Numbered from the stretch's first letter, positions 17,060-25,609 are shown. The stretch is DNA of 64,000 nucleotides from CBDCGJ01 sp965216645 (GCA_965216645.1 CBDCGJ010000041.1:26330-90329); one strand, 5' to 3'. Notes: generated by a model from the sequence alone, not told the origin. Numbers and translations are program-made.

Positions 17060-17549
17060 AAGCCTTCGATCTTTTTCGATATGATCTAACCTTGTTAATC
17101 TGGTTTTTGACTTCTTGTTCAACTTGATTGCAATCGACTACAAATCCAAACGCAAATTGCCTGCCTTTTCGTAGTTCTTCTAAATAATCATCCTTAGTAG
17201 TCAAATATATTTTGTCACCGTCTGTGACAATAAGTTTAATAGGTGGAAATAGAAGATTCCCTTTTTTTAGTGTCTTTACCCATTCGTCGTGTGATTCGCA
17301 AAGCCGTTTTACAGATACGCCCTTATCTAAAAGTTTTGAATACGTTCTCAGGACTACGAGATCTTGGAAGGAAAACTTGAGTACCCTCCCGCGGCCACGG
17401 TCAATTTTCATCGCTGAAGGTTCAATGAGTTTCAACTTGCACAAGTAGTGAATCATTTCAGGTTTCATACCTGTAAATCTATGTACTTGTCTGACGTTGT
17501 ACTCCTCATAGACTACCATTTGGTGATCCTTAAAATTAGTATTGTACAA
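17040..17549 (-). CDS. MerR-like winged-helix protein
   Basis: 169 residues. Residues 15-75 read like a MerR-type DNA-binding domain (NVRQVHRFTGMKPEMIHYL, then LKFSFQDLVVLRTYSKLLDKGVSVKRL). The central part (LFPPIKLIVTDGDKIYL) and the C-terminal part have no known domain, and the end is Lys/Arg rich. Both the gene and the spacer behind it are clearly AT-richer than the haem genes, so it is probably acquired. It converges on hemJ with a 20-base overlap. Possible roles are a transcriptional regulator of the island or a partition-like DNA-binding protein; the target is unknown. Confidence 0.75.
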   Translation of the reverse strand: MYNTNFKDHQMVVYEEYNVRQVHRFTGMKPEMIHYLCKLKLIEPSAMKIDRGRGRVLKFSFQDLVVLRTYSKLLDKGVSVKRLCESHDEWVKTLKKGNLLFPPIKLIVTDGDKIYLTTKDDYLEELRKGRQFAFGFVVDCNQVEQEVKNQINKVRSYRKRSKASKTAAR

Positions 17550-17784
17550 AATTATATATAAAATCAGATAAGATTCAATGAATTAGTGAGAATATATTAG
17601 ATGATTACTAGATATAGAAAGAATTTGTTGTGGATATGCTACAAATTGTATGTCTATCTATATCTACCGATGGCTTGAATGATGAGGTCACCGGCGACTA
17701 AACAGCGAGGTGGCTGCTCCGACCTTCGAAATCTGAAGCAGCGCACCTCACCCATAAACCCTACATGGAAGGAGGATTTATTCC

Positions 17785-18111
17785 ATGAATATACATCGAG
17801 TTACTCATCCCTGGAACGGATTTTCCGGTAGGACTTACATCTACCAAGTTCTACCGATCAGCAAGATCAATGAACTCTCCGGACCTGGAGGCTACATCTT
17901 CGCGAAAGTTTTTGGAGGATATTGGGTTCCCATCTACGTCGGCCAAACGAGCAATCTATCCGAGCGGTTCGATCATCACCATGCGATGCCATGTATTCGC
18001 CGTAACGGTGCGACCCACATCCATGTCCGAGCAAACTTCGGCGGCGAAGATGCGAGACGTGCTGAAGAAAGCGACTTGATCGCGCGCTATCATCCGCCAT
18101 GCAACGGTTAG
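17785..18111 (+). CDS. GIY-YIG nuclease-like small protein
   Basis: 108 residues. The segment GGYIFAKVFGGYWVPIYVGQ (residues 36-55) followed by TSNLSERFDHHHAM resembles the GIY-YIG core: the first tyrosine in GGYIF, then the IYVGQT strand and an Arg-containing helix. The C-terminal EESDLIARYHPPCNG supplies the Glu and the Asn seen at the end of such domains. A strong GGAAGGAGG precedes the ATG. It is a stand-alone domain, so a role in DNA repair, mobile-element homing or defence is only a guess. A likely terminator follows the stop. Confidence 0.75.
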   Translation: MNIHRVTHPWNGFSGRTYIYQVLPISKINELSGPGGYIFAKVFGGYWVPIYVGQTSNLSERFDHHHAMPCIRRNGATHIHVRANFGGEDARRAEESDLIARYHPPCNG

Positions 18112-18128
18112 CCTTACCTGCAATTTAG

Positions 18129-18167
18129 AAGGAAGGTCGGGTGTATTGCCCGGCCGTTTCCTTTTTT
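18129..18167 (+). terminator. probable intrinsic terminator after the GIY-YIG gene
   Basis: Inverted arms GGAAGGTCGGG and CCCGGCCGTTTCC around the loop TGTATTG, followed by a run of six T. Placed 18 bases after the stop codon at 18111. Confidence 0.7.
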
Positions 18168-18185
18168 CGATACGATTTTTTTTGA

Positions 18186-18416
18186 CTATCGAAATTTCGT
18201 GAGAATCTTCTCCATCAATTCTTCCGAAACGAACTCTCCTCGATCCGCTTCCGCTAGACCAGTTTCGATGGAGTGAAGGATCGCGAGTTCTCGATCGAGG
18301 AATTCCTCAACGGCCTGTTCGATCAAGGATTCAGGACTACGATTAAATTGTTTGCCGACGCGGGAGAGTTTTGATCGGTTTTCCTCAGATAGGCTAACAG
18401 GAGTCTGTTTTGACAT
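18186..18416 (-). CDS. ribbon-helix-helix (CopG-like) protein, antitoxin-like
   Basis: 76 residues from the ATG at 18416; an ATG at 18452 would add 12. The N-terminal MSKQTPVSLSEENRSKLSRV with the following NRSPESLIEQAVEEFLDRE has the strand-helix-helix pattern of CopG/RHH DNA-binding proteins, which act as dimers and are often antitoxins. No toxin gene follows on this strand; the stop at 18186 faces the GIY-YIG gene. It may be an orphan antitoxin or a solitary repressor in the small island between hemJ and rho. Confidence 0.7.
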   Translation of the reverse strand: MSKQTPVSLSEENRSKLSRVGKQFNRSPESLIEQAVEEFLDRELAILHSIETGLAEADRGEFVSEELMEKILTKFR

Positions 18417-18501
18417 GGCGGCTCGCATCCGTCGTTCGTTAGACACTATCATAGGAAGCAGATTGCCGGCAGTGTGATCCCGTTAGTTTGAAAGGCACTA
18501 C

Positions 18502-18912
18502 ATGGGCTCAAATACAGACCTCGTCAGACAGTTCATCACGGACGTTCAGGTCAAGGGCGATGTCGAACTGGCCAAGGCGATGATTGCGCCGGATTTCCGC
18601 AATCATCAGATACCGGCGGGACAAACCGTGCCATTGGGGCGGGATGAGTTCTGCGCGCGCTTTGGGGTCATGGCGGCGGCGTTTTCGGATCTGGCTGTGG
18701 ACATTCACGCCATGGTCGAGGACGGCGATAAGGTCTGGACCCACAAGACCGTCACCGGCACCCATACGGGGGAAATGAACGGGGTCCCGGCGACGGGTCG
18801 GGCCGTTTCCTTCGACGTGATGGATATCCTGGGTTTCGACGACGGCAGGATCGTCGAACATTGGGCGGTGGCGGATCAGTTCGGCTTGCTCAAACAGCTC
18901 GGCCTGATCTGA
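18502..18912 (+). CDS. SnoaL-like ester cyclase family protein
   Basis: 136 residues, a NTF2-fold SnoaL/polyketide-cyclase-type protein. The family hallmarks are visible: MIAPDFRNHQIPAG (27-40), VHAMVEDGDKVWTHKTVTGTHTGE-type central sheet (residues about 69-91) and the closing DDGRIVEHWAVADQFGLLKQLGL (112-135). Bacterial members are mostly of unknown function. GC content is normal, unlike the three genes before it, so it may predate the insertion. It reads toward rho with about 270 bp between. Confidence 0.88.
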   Translation: MGSNTDLVRQFITDVQVKGDVELAKAMIAPDFRNHQIPAGQTVPLGRDEFCARFGVMAAAFSDLAVDIHAMVEDGDKVWTHKTVTGTHTGEMNGVPATGRAVSFDVMDILGFDDGRIVEHWAVADQFGLLKQLGLI

Positions 18913-19184
18913 AAAATTCGGCCATCACAGGACTGTGATAATTTTGCAACATATCGTGTCCTATCAGGATTTTCCCTTGTAAACGTGGGTCATATATGTA
19001 AATGGATAACGAACGGATCGGCGGCCAAACGCCGGCATTCGAGCGACGGTTGACCGACCACCGGCGCGCCTTTTCAAACATAGCGGAAATACTTCCAACC
19101 CCACCTTGGACATGGCCGGTCACAAGACTACGCCCGTCTCCCACGAGACCCAAATCCCGCGTCACATTTTTCATATGGATCCCG
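18913..19184 (+). promoter_or_regulatory. long leader region of rho
   Basis: 272 bp without a gene before the rho start. The frame of rho is open back to 19002, but the residues encoded there do not belong to Rho. A long untranslated leader fits the Rho-dependent autoregulation known for rho in other bacteria; no attenuator hairpin is obvious. Confidence 0.4.
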
Positions 19185-20441
19185 ATGAATCTTCAAGAGT
19201 TGAAACTTAAAACCCCCACCGAATTGCTCGGATACGCCGAGGAACTGGAAATCGAAAACGCCAGTTCGCTTAGACGGCAGGACATGATGTTCGCGATCCT
19301 GAAGCAATTGGCGGATGCGGATGAAGAGATCACCGGCGGCGGCGTTTTGGAGGTGCTGCAGGATGGCTTCGGCTTTCTGCGCTCGCCGGAATCGAATTAT
19401 CTGCCGGGGCCGGACGACATCTATGTCAGCCCCAGCCAGATCCGCCGCTTCGGCCTGCGCACTGGCGACACGGTGGACGGCGAAATCCGCGCGCCGAAGG
19501 ACAATGAGCGTTACTTCGCGCTGCTGCGGGTTAACAAGATCAACTTCGAAGATCCCGAACAAGCCCGCCACAAGGTTCACTTCGATAACCTGACGCCGCT
19601 TTATCCGGACGAGCGTCTGTTGCTGGAACGGGACGATCCCACGGACAAGGACATGACGCCGCGGGTCATCGAATTAACGGCGCCGTTGGGCAAGGGTCAG
19701 CGCGCCTTGATCGTGGCGCAGCCGCGCACCGGCAAGACCATGATCCTGCAGTCGGTGGCCCATTCCATCACCATGAACAATCCGGAAGTCTATCTGATCG
19801 TCCTGCTGATCGACGAGCGGCCGGAAGAGGTCACGGACATGCAGCGCTCGGTCAAGGGGGAGGTCATCTCCTCCACATTCGACGAGCCGGCGGCGCGCCA
19901 CGTGCAAGTGGCCGAAATGGTCATCGAGAAAGCCAAGCGCCTGGTCGAACATGGCCGCGACGTGGTCATCCTGCTGGATTCGATCACGCGCCTCGGCCGC
20001 GCCTACAACACTGTGGTGCCGTCGTCGGGCAAGGTGCTGACCGGCGGCGTCGACGCCAATGCGTTGCAACGGCCGAAACGCTTCTTCGGCGCGGCCCGGA
20101 ATATCGAGGAGGGCGGTTCCCTGACCATTATCGCCACCGCCCTGATCGATACCGGCAGCCGCATGGACGAGGTCATCTTTGAAGAGTTCAAGGGCACCGG
20201 CAACTCGGAAATCGTGCTCGACCGCAAGCTCGCCGACAAGCGGGTCTATCCGGCCATCGACATCACCAAGTCCGGCACCCGGAAAGAGGAATTGCTGGTC
20301 GACAAGGGCGCGCTGGCCAAGATGTTCGTGCTGCGCCGCATCCTTTCCCCCATGGGCACGGTGGATGCCGCCGAGTTCCTCATCGACAAGATGAAGGGCA
20401 CGAAGAACAACAACGATTTCTTCGACACCATGAACACCTAG
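19185..20441 (+). CDS. rho: transcription termination factor Rho
   Basis: 418 residues, the usual length. Hexameric RNA helicase that ends transcription of untranslated RNA. The N-terminal helical domain begins MNLQELKLKTPTELLGYAEE, the RNA-binding cold-shock-like domain contains GFGFLR (61-66), Walker A is RTGKT (181-185), and Walker B is VVILLDSITRLGRAYN. The C-terminal GTRKEELL is conserved. The ATG at 19185 is chosen because it matches the standard Rho start; the open upstream frame is leader. Together with ppsR, maf, aroE and the haem genes it marks the origin-proximal region. Confidence 0.98.
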   Translation: MNLQELKLKTPTELLGYAEELEIENASSLRRQDMMFAILKQLADADEEITGGGVLEVLQDGFGFLRSPESNYLPGPDDIYVSPSQIRRFGLRTGDTVDGEIRAPKDNERYFALLRVNKINFEDPEQARHKVHFDNLTPLYPDERLLLERDDPTDKDMTPRVIELTAPLGKGQRALIVAQPRTGKTMILQSVAHSITMNNPEVYLIVLLIDERPEEVTDMQRSVKGEVISSTFDEPAARHVQVAEMVIEKAKRLVEHGRDVVILLDSITRLGRAYNTVVPSSGKVLTGGVDANALQRPKRFFGAARNIEEGGSLTIIATALIDTGSRMDEVIFEEFKGTGNSEIVLDRKLADKRVYPAIDITKSGTRKEELLVDKGALAKMFVLRRILSPMGTVDAAEFLIDKMKGTKNNNDFFDTMNT

Positions 20442-20880
20442 GCCTGCGGGTCGGGCTTCACCGGCCTATCGGTCCCGCTGCTGTCTGGGTTGCAGCCGCA
20501 ACATCCAATAACGTCATCCCGGAATCGCGTCAGCGATATCCGGGATCCATGCCGCGAGTATTTGCGCCACCAAAGTTGGGTCAATTTTGTTTTGAATGGG
20601 TTCCGGCGCTCCGCTTCGCTTCGGCCGGGACGACGGAGAAGGAGCGTCACCCCGGATGCGGCGCAGCACGAAGTGATGCGCTGCTGGTCCGGGGTCCATG
20701 GTGACCGGTCGCGCTCGATTCTTCTATATGGATCCCGGACCAGCGCGGCGTCACTGCGTGCCGCAGCGCATCCGGGAAGACGGTTGTAAAACGTTGGCGG
20801 CTGAATGTGTCTCTTCCCGCTTTGACTTAGCCCCTGACATCTGAAACCATCGCGCCGAGTTCAGGCATGAGGGAATGACG
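20442..20880. other. intergenic region dominated by family B repeats
   Basis: About 440 bp between rho and dapB. Family B words fill 20511-20784; the remainder carries no gene. The dapB promoter should lie in the last 90 bp. Confidence 0.55.
20511..20784. repeat. family B repeat cluster, copy 2
   Basis: Contains GTCATCCCGGAATCGCGTCA, CGGGATCCATG, GCGCTCCGCTTCGCTTCGG, CCCCGGATGCGGCGCAGCAC, GCGCTGCTGGTCCGGGGTCC, and the inverted partner GGACCAGCGCGGCG. Shares its words with 1771-2000 in the same order. Confidence 0.75.
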
Positions 20881-21693
20881 ATGGGCGAGATGAAGATGGC
20901 GGTGGTGGGTTGCGCCGGCCGTATGGGCACCAATCTGCTGCGGGTGATCGAGGAGACCGAGGGCGCCGCCATCGGCGGCGGCAGCGAACGGCCGGGGCAT
21001 GATCTGATCGGCCGCGACATCGGTGCCGCGCTGGACGGTCGGGACCGCGGCGCCGTTATCGTCGACAATGCCAAAGACCTGTTCGATAGTGCCGACGTGG
21101 TGCTGGACTTCACCGTGCCGGAAGCCACGGTCGAACATGCCAGACTGGCGGCCGCGAGCGGGACGATCCTGCTGGCCGGCACCACGGGATTGGATGCGGA
21201 GCAGGAAGCGGCGGTGACGGCGGCGGCGGCGAAGACCGCGATCATGCGGGCCGCCAATTTCTGCGTCGGCGTCAATCTGCTGGAGCAACTGGCCAAGTGC
21301 GCGGCGGCGGTGCTGGACCCGGACTTCGATATTGAGATCGTCGAAATGCACCACCGGCATAAGGTCGATGCCCCCTCGGGCACGGCGCTGATGCTGGGTC
21401 AAGCGGCGGCGGTAGGCCGCGGCGTCGCCCATGACGAGGTCGCGGACCGAGGCCGCGACGGTATCACCGGCGCCCGGGCGCGCGGCGCCATCGGCTATGC
21501 GGCGTTGCGCGGCGGCAACGTGGCCGGTGAGCATTCGGTGATCTTCGCCGCCGATAACGAGCGTATCGAGCTGACCCATAAGGCAACGGACCGGATCATC
21601 TTCGCCAAGGGGGCAATCCGCGCCGCGCTTTGGTGCCGGGGCAAGCCGCCGGGCCTTTACAGCATGCTCGACGTGCTTGGCTTCACCGAATGA
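20881..21693 (+). CDS. dapB: 4-hydroxy-tetrahydrodipicolinate reductase
   Basis: About 270 residues; NAD(P)H-dependent step of lysine and diaminopimelate synthesis. Dinucleotide loop VVGCAGRMG near residues 8-16, the LDFTVPEATVEHARLA strand, GTTGL, and the active-site signature EMHHRHKVDAPSGTA with the catalytic His and Lys are all present. Several in-frame ATG codons exist; 20881 is preferred because GAGGG lies seven bases upstream, while 20875 would be too close. The stop overlaps the following glutathione-transferase-like gene by ATGA. Confidence 0.95.
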   Translation: MGEMKMAVVGCAGRMGTNLLRVIEETEGAAIGGGSERPGHDLIGRDIGAALDGRDRGAVIVDNAKDLFDSADVVLDFTVPEATVEHARLAAASGTILLAGTTGLDAEQEAAVTAAAAKTAIMRAANFCVGVNLLEQLAKCAAAVLDPDFDIEIVEMHHRHKVDAPSGTALMLGQAAAVGRGVAHDEVADRGRDGITGARARGAIGYAALRGGNVAGEHSVIFAADNERIELTHKATDRIIFAKGAIRAALWCRGKPPGLYSMLDVLGFTE

Positions 21694-22350
21694 CCCCGGC
21701 CCTCGAACTTTACGGCGCCGGCTACAGCGTCTATGTCCGCATCGCCCGCCTGATCCTGGCGGAGAAGGCGTTGGATTATGTCTGGCATGAGGTCGACATC
21801 TTCGCCGCCAGCGGTGCCGCCGCCTTCTACGGCGATCTCAATCCGTTCCAGCGCATTCCCACGCTGACCGCGGACGGCGCGCCGCTCTACGAGACCCGGG
21901 CGATCGAGGAGTATCTGGAGGAGCTGGCACCGGAACCGGTCCTGCTGCCCGACGATCCCATGGGGCCGGGCGCGAGTGCGGCAGATCTGCGGCATCCTGG
22001 ACAACGACGCCTATCCCCAGATGGTTTGGGGGCTCTACGTGCCGGAGGTGAGCGAACGCGGTCAGGACCAGGACCCGCGACGGACGCCGGAGGAACGCCA
22101 GGCCGTCCTGGAGACGGCGCGGGAAAAGAGCGAGACCGTCCTGCTGGCGCTGACCGACTTGATGGGCGAGGGGCCGTATTTGGCCGGCACAGCGGCGCCG
22201 ACCCTGGCCGATTTTCATGCCCTGCCCATGCTCCACTATTTCTCCCTGTCGCCGACCGGCCAGACGCTGTTGGCGGGTTTTCCGGATTTCGATGCCTGGC
22301 TGGCCCGCATGGTCCGCCGGCCTAGCTGGCAAGCGGTCAATGCGCCATAG
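21690..22350 (+). pseudogene. glutathione S-transferase family protein, disrupted by a +1 frameshift
   Basis: Residues from the start at 21690 read ALELYGAGYSVYVRIARLIL, an N-terminal thioredoxin-fold GST domain, with PFQRIPTLTADGAPLYETRA including the cis-Pro and the glutathione-contacting region. At ATGGGGCCGGGCG (21960-21972) the frame is lost; deleting one G from the run of four restores MGRARVRQICGILDNDAYPQ and the helical C-terminal domain to the TAG at 22350. The restored protein has about 219 residues, normal for the family. The intact second frame suggests a very recent mutation or an assembly error. It is coupled to dapB and its end overlaps the convergent DUF2244 gene by 14 bases. 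Confidence 0.85.
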
Positions 22351-22810
22351 GCAGCTGACGGGCGCGGTCCAATGCGGTGCGGATTTCGCCGGCCACCTCC
22401 TCCCGTTCCTCAGGCAGCAGGAAGGCGCCGAAACGGAGCTGTCGGCCGTGGCTGGTCAGCGTCAGATGCCGGTCCGCCGCCTCGCAGCGCACCCAATAGG
22501 GATTGAAGGACCAGCGCTCCACTTTGCCGTTCGGCCGCTGACGTTCCAAAGTTAGATCGTCCCGGGTCATCGACACGCGCTCGCGCAACCGCCCGGCCCG
22601 GTAGTTGAGCCGGAAGGCGGCATAGATAATCAGCACGTCGAGACCGAAGAAGCCGAGCACCGGCCAGGCGCCGATCAGGGTGAAGGCAATGCCGATCGCG
22701 AAGCTGACCAGACTGACCAGCGCCATCAGCACGAGAAACCCCGTCCGCGGCAGACTGCGGTGGGGGTAGAGCTCAAGTCGCAACAGCGCGTCGTCCCGAT
22801 CGTTCATCAA
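22337..22810 (-). CDS. DUF2244 domain-containing integral membrane protein
   Basis: 157 residues. The N-terminal LRLELYPHRSLPRTGFLVLM is the DUF2244 hallmark; two transmembrane helices follow at about 25-47 and 50-66, and the C-terminal 85 residues are a cytoplasmic beta-rich domain with RWSFNPYWVR. Family members occur widely in alphaproteobacteria, often near nth or cytochrome oxidase genes; function unknown. It converges on the disrupted GST gene. Confidence 0.88.
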   Translation of the reverse strand: MMNDRDDALLRLELYPHRSLPRTGFLVLMALVSLVSFAIGIAFTLIGAWPVLGFFGLDVLIIYAAFRLNYRAGRLRERVSMTRDDLTLERQRPNGKVERWSFNPYWVRCEAADRHLTLTSHGRQLRFGAFLLPEEREEVAGEIRTALDRARQLPMAH

Positions 22811-22891
22811 GGGAGCTTAGGAATTTTGCGGTCCGCGGGCAATCGCCGCTTTCGCTCCATCAGGGGAGGCGTTACGATCAGCCTACGCAGA

Positions 22892-23050
22892 ACGTCATTC
22901 CCGCGCGCATGAAGTGGGGCAAAGCCCTAAGCGGGGAATCCATTCCAAGCCATGTGCCACGAAATGGCAGATTGTTAGATCGGACTCGTTTTGAACCGAT
23001 CACCACTTTGCAATACTCAGGCATGGATTTCCGCTTTCGCGGGGAATGAC
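22892..23050. repeat. family C element, copy 2
   Basis: Begins CGTCATTCCCGCGCGCATGA and ends TTTCCGCTTTCGCGGGGAATGACG-like (the last 22 bases share the end of the 13135-13272 element). The two ends are inverted relative to each other. It occupies most of the 300-bp gap before nth. Confidence 0.65.
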
Positions 23051-23110
23051 GACTTTGTGTGAACGGAATAGACGACCAATACCGTCAAGCGAACGGAACT
23101 GAACGAGGCC

Positions 23111-23749
23111 ATGAAGAAAGCCGATATCCATACCTTCTTTACCCGACTGCGCGCGGCCAATCCGGCGCCGCGGAGCGATCTCGACTATGTCAATAATTAC
23201 ACCCTGCTGGTCGCGGTCGTGCTGTCGGCCCAGGCCACGGATGTGGGCGTCAACAAGGCGACCAAGCCTTTGTTCGAGAAAGTCACCACGCCCGAACAGA
23301 TGGTCGCCCTCGGTGAGGCGCGGTTGAAGGACTATATCAAGACCATCGGTCTCTATAACGCCAAGGCCAAGAATGTCATCAAGCTGAGCCGGATCCTGCT
23401 CGAGGAGTATGACGGCGAGATTCCGCAAGATCGCGACGAGCTCGAGAAGCTACCCGGCGTCGGCCGCAAGACCGCCAATGTGGTGGTCAACAATGCCTTC
23501 GGTCAGCCGACGATCGCCGTCGACACCCATGTCTTCCGGGTCGGCAACCGCACCGGCATGGCGCCCGGCAAGACCCCGTTGGCGGTGGAGAAGAAGCTGG
23601 AGAAAGCGGTGCCGGCGGAATTCCTGCAGCATGCCCATCACTGGCTGATCCTGCATGGCCGCTATACCTGCAAGGCGCGCAAGCCCGATTGCCCGGCCTG
23701 TACCGTTGCCGATCTCTGCCGCTTCAAGGGCAAGACGACGGTCACCTGA
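23111..23749 (+). CDS. nth: endonuclease III (DNA glycosylase/AP lyase)
   Basis: 212 residues; removes oxidised pyrimidines and cleaves abasic sites in base-excision repair. The helix-hairpin-helix LPGVGRKTA holds catalytic Lys120, and VDTHVFR holds Asp138. The [4Fe-4S] ligands Cys187, Cys194, Cys197 and Cys203 have the exact C-x6-C-x2-C-x5-C spacing and even the numbering of the E. coli enzyme. No ribosome site stronger than GAACGAGG precedes the ATG. Its partner of similar context, dapB, lies two genes upstream. Confidence 0.97.
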   Translation: MKKADIHTFFTRLRAANPAPRSDLDYVNNYTLLVAVVLSAQATDVGVNKATKPLFEKVTTPEQMVALGEARLKDYIKTIGLYNAKAKNVIKLSRILLEEYDGEIPQDRDELEKLPGVGRKTANVVVNNAFGQPTIAVDTHVFRVGNRTGMAPGKTPLAVEKKLEKAVPAEFLQHAHHWLILHGRYTCKARKPDCPACTVADLCRFKGKTTVT

Positions 23750-23764
23750 ATTACCCCGATAAGT

Positions 23765-24298
23765 TCAGCCGGTGGCCTTGCTGCGCTTCAGCCAGAGCCG
23801 GTTCAGACAAGCTTGGTTGGCGGCATCGCCCGGGGGTTGTTTCGCCACCACGGCCTCAACATGACCGATCCGGTAATCGTTGCCGCTGCTGCCGCGGGGA
23901 TAGAGGAAGAGGAACAGGGTGCAGTTCTTCGCCCGATACCGCCACATCTGCGCTCGCTTTTCCCGGCGCTTGAATTCCGCTGGCCCAAGCAGACTTTCCA
24001 CTGCCGCCGCGGTTTGTCCGGGCAGGCGTTCCGCCGCTGGCGGTTGGTCCTTGGGCAGCGCCGTTGGCGTCGCGGCCTTGGCAACGTCCTTGGCGGTCGC
24101 ATCCGTGGCCGCGCCGCCGGTCTCGTTTGAGGCGGCGTTGGCGGCGTCGCTCGCTTCCTTGCTTTCGGCGGACGCGTCGGCGGCCGGCGCGGTGGGTGTC
24201 GGCGCCGGCTTTGCCGTGGATGCGGGCGCGGTGCTTTGACGCGGCGTGGCGCATGCGGCCAGGCCGAGAACGAACAGACAGCAGATAAGACGGCGCAT
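23765..24298 (-). CDS. putative outer-envelope lipoprotein
   Basis: 177 residues. A lipoprotein signal MRRLICCLFVLGLAAC predicts lipidation of Cys16. An Ala/Thr/Pro/Lys-rich linker, probably disordered, covers about residues 17-85, and a small C-terminal domain (LLGPAEFKRREKRAQMWRYR then CTLFLFLYPRG) has the look of SmpA/OmlA-like small domains. Function unknown. It ends a minus-strand run with the bactofilin gene only 2 bp upstream, which suggests a cell-envelope role. Confidence 0.8.
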   Translation of the reverse strand: MRRLICCLFVLGLAACATPRQSTAPASTAKPAPTPTAPAADASAESKEASDAANAASNETGGAATDATAKDVAKAATPTALPKDQPPAAERLPGQTAAAVESLLGPAEFKRREKRAQMWRYRAKNCTLFLFLYPRGSSGNDYRIGHVEAVVAKQPPGDAANQACLNRLWLKRSKATG

Positions 24299-24300
24299 TG

Positions 24301-24804
24301 TCAGCGCTCGTCGGCCACGCTGCTATCGCTGCCGACAATTTGGGCCGAACTCCCGGTCGATCCGGCGCCGGCATCGAACAGGTCGATATCGCCGATCACC
24401 CTTCCGCCGGTCTGGATTTCCAACTCGCCGTAGCGGATCTTGCCGCGGACTTGGCCCGTCCCTTTCACGGTCAATCGGTCGCGCACGGTCAGATCGCCTT
24501 CGAAGATGCCGGCGATGACGGCATCGTCGATTTCGACGGCGCCCTTGAAGGTGCCGGTTTCCGTCACCTCGATACGTTTGCTTTCGGACAGCTCCGCCTC
24601 AACCCGGCCCTCGACCACCAAGTCCTCGCAAGCCTGGATCGAGCCGGACAGCACGATATCCCGGCCGACCACCAGGCGGCGGCCCTCATCGCCGCTGACG
24701 CTGGCGACCCGGCCGGGCGGCGTGAAACTCGGTGTGGTGCGGGCGATTTGCGGAGACAGGCCCGCGGCGGGGGTGGCGGATTTCTCGCTAGCGTCGGCAA
24801 CCAT
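24301..24804 (-). CDS. bactofilin (polymer-forming cytoskeletal protein)
   Basis: 167 residues. The central part from about residue 43 to 140 is a right-handed beta-helix with repeated short strands (RRLVVGRDIVLSGSIQACED, LVVEGRVEA, GTFKGAVEIDDAVIAGIFEG, GQVRGKIRYGELEIQTGGRV). The flanking N- and C-terminal segments are flexible and rich in Ser, Thr, Pro and Gly, as usual for bactofilins. These polymerise without nucleotide and often localise to poles or stalks to organise peptidoglycan synthesis. It sits between the lipoprotein and EI24 genes in the same direction. Confidence 0.93.
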   Translation of the reverse strand: MVADASEKSATPAAGLSPQIARTTPSFTPPGRVASVSGDEGRRLVVGRDIVLSGSIQACEDLVVEGRVEAELSESKRIEVTETGTFKGAVEIDDAVIAGIFEGDLTVRDRLTVKGTGQVRGKIRYGELEIQTGGRVIGDIDLFDAGAGSTGSSAQIVGSDSSVADER

Positions 24805-24835
24805 GATACAATTCCTCTCAATACGGTGGCCTATT

Positions 24836-25522
24836 CTACCGGGTTCCTTCCTTGCTTTCGAGGAATTTCAGCATATGCACCATGGTTGCGGTGGCGATCA
24901 GCGGCGTGACTAGGTTGACCACAGGAATGGTCAGCAAAAAGGCGATGCCGATGCCGGTGAAGAAGAGCGGCCGCCAGTTCCGTTTGCGCAAATCCTTGAC
25001 TTCACCCAAACTGTTATGCCGGATCGACACCATCTCGAAATATTCCCGGCTAAGCAGGTAACCGTTCATCAAATAATAGAGCCCGAGACTGAGCGGGGGG
25101 AACCAGATGAACAGGATATAGAACGGCAAGGCGATGATATTCAGGACCAGCAGGATCGCGCCATACTGGATCGCCATCATCAAACCGACGCCGAATTTCG
25201 GGCTCACCCCACCTCGGTCGTGGGGATAGTAGCGTTCCTCCACCGCGTCGGCGATGTCGTCCAGGAAAAACGAGATGAACACGGCGGAAACCGCCGGAAA
25301 CAGGATCAGCAGGACGATGAAGAAGACGGCGATGCCGCCATAGGCCAGCAGGTCGTTCAGCCAACCCCATTGGAAGAAGGCGAAACTGCTGGCCAGGGAC
25401 CCGAACAGCACCAATAGAACGATAAAGAGCGCCGCCGTGCTGCCCACGGAAATCAACAATACGCGCCGAAACGCCGGCTCCGGCAATTGCGCCAGGGCAC
25501 GCTGAAAAGCAGTGAAAATCAT
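24836..25522 (-). CDS. EI24/CysZ-like membrane protein
   Basis: 228 residues with four to six hydrophobic segments: about 18-42, 56-86, 108-150 and 187-212. The family feature FFLDDIADAVEERYYPHD and the LGLYYLMNGYLLSREYFEMV region match EI24 domain proteins, which include the sulfate permease CysZ. No sulfate-assimilation gene is next to it, so transport of sulfate is not supported by context. It is probably co-transcribed with the downstream bactofilin and lipoprotein genes. Confidence 0.85.
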   Translation of the reverse strand: MIFTAFQRALAQLPEPAFRRVLLISVGSTAALFIVLLVLFGSLASSFAFFQWGWLNDLLAYGGIAVFFIVLLILFPAVSAVFISFFLDDIADAVEERYYPHDRGGVSPKFGVGLMMAIQYGAILLVLNIIALPFYILFIWFPPLSLGLYYLMNGYLLSREYFEMVSIRHNSLGEVKDLRKRNWRPLFFTGIGIAFLLTIPVVNLVTPLIATATMVHMLKFLESKEGTR

Positions 25523-25609
25523 ACCCTATATGTAGGCATGCGCGGCCGGAATTTCAAATCGTTGCAGATGGCGTGTACCGACATAGTTGCATTACGTCTA
25601 ACAAACTGC

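Noticed and set aside
18186..18416. Complete toxin-antitoxin pair with the ribbon-helix-helix protein
   Set aside because: No toxin-sized frame follows on the same strand; the neighbouring GIY-YIG gene is convergent and has its own terminator.
19002..19184. Extended N-terminus of Rho by 61 residues
   Set aside because: The extra residues do not resemble Rho; the ATG at 19185 gives the standard start and length.
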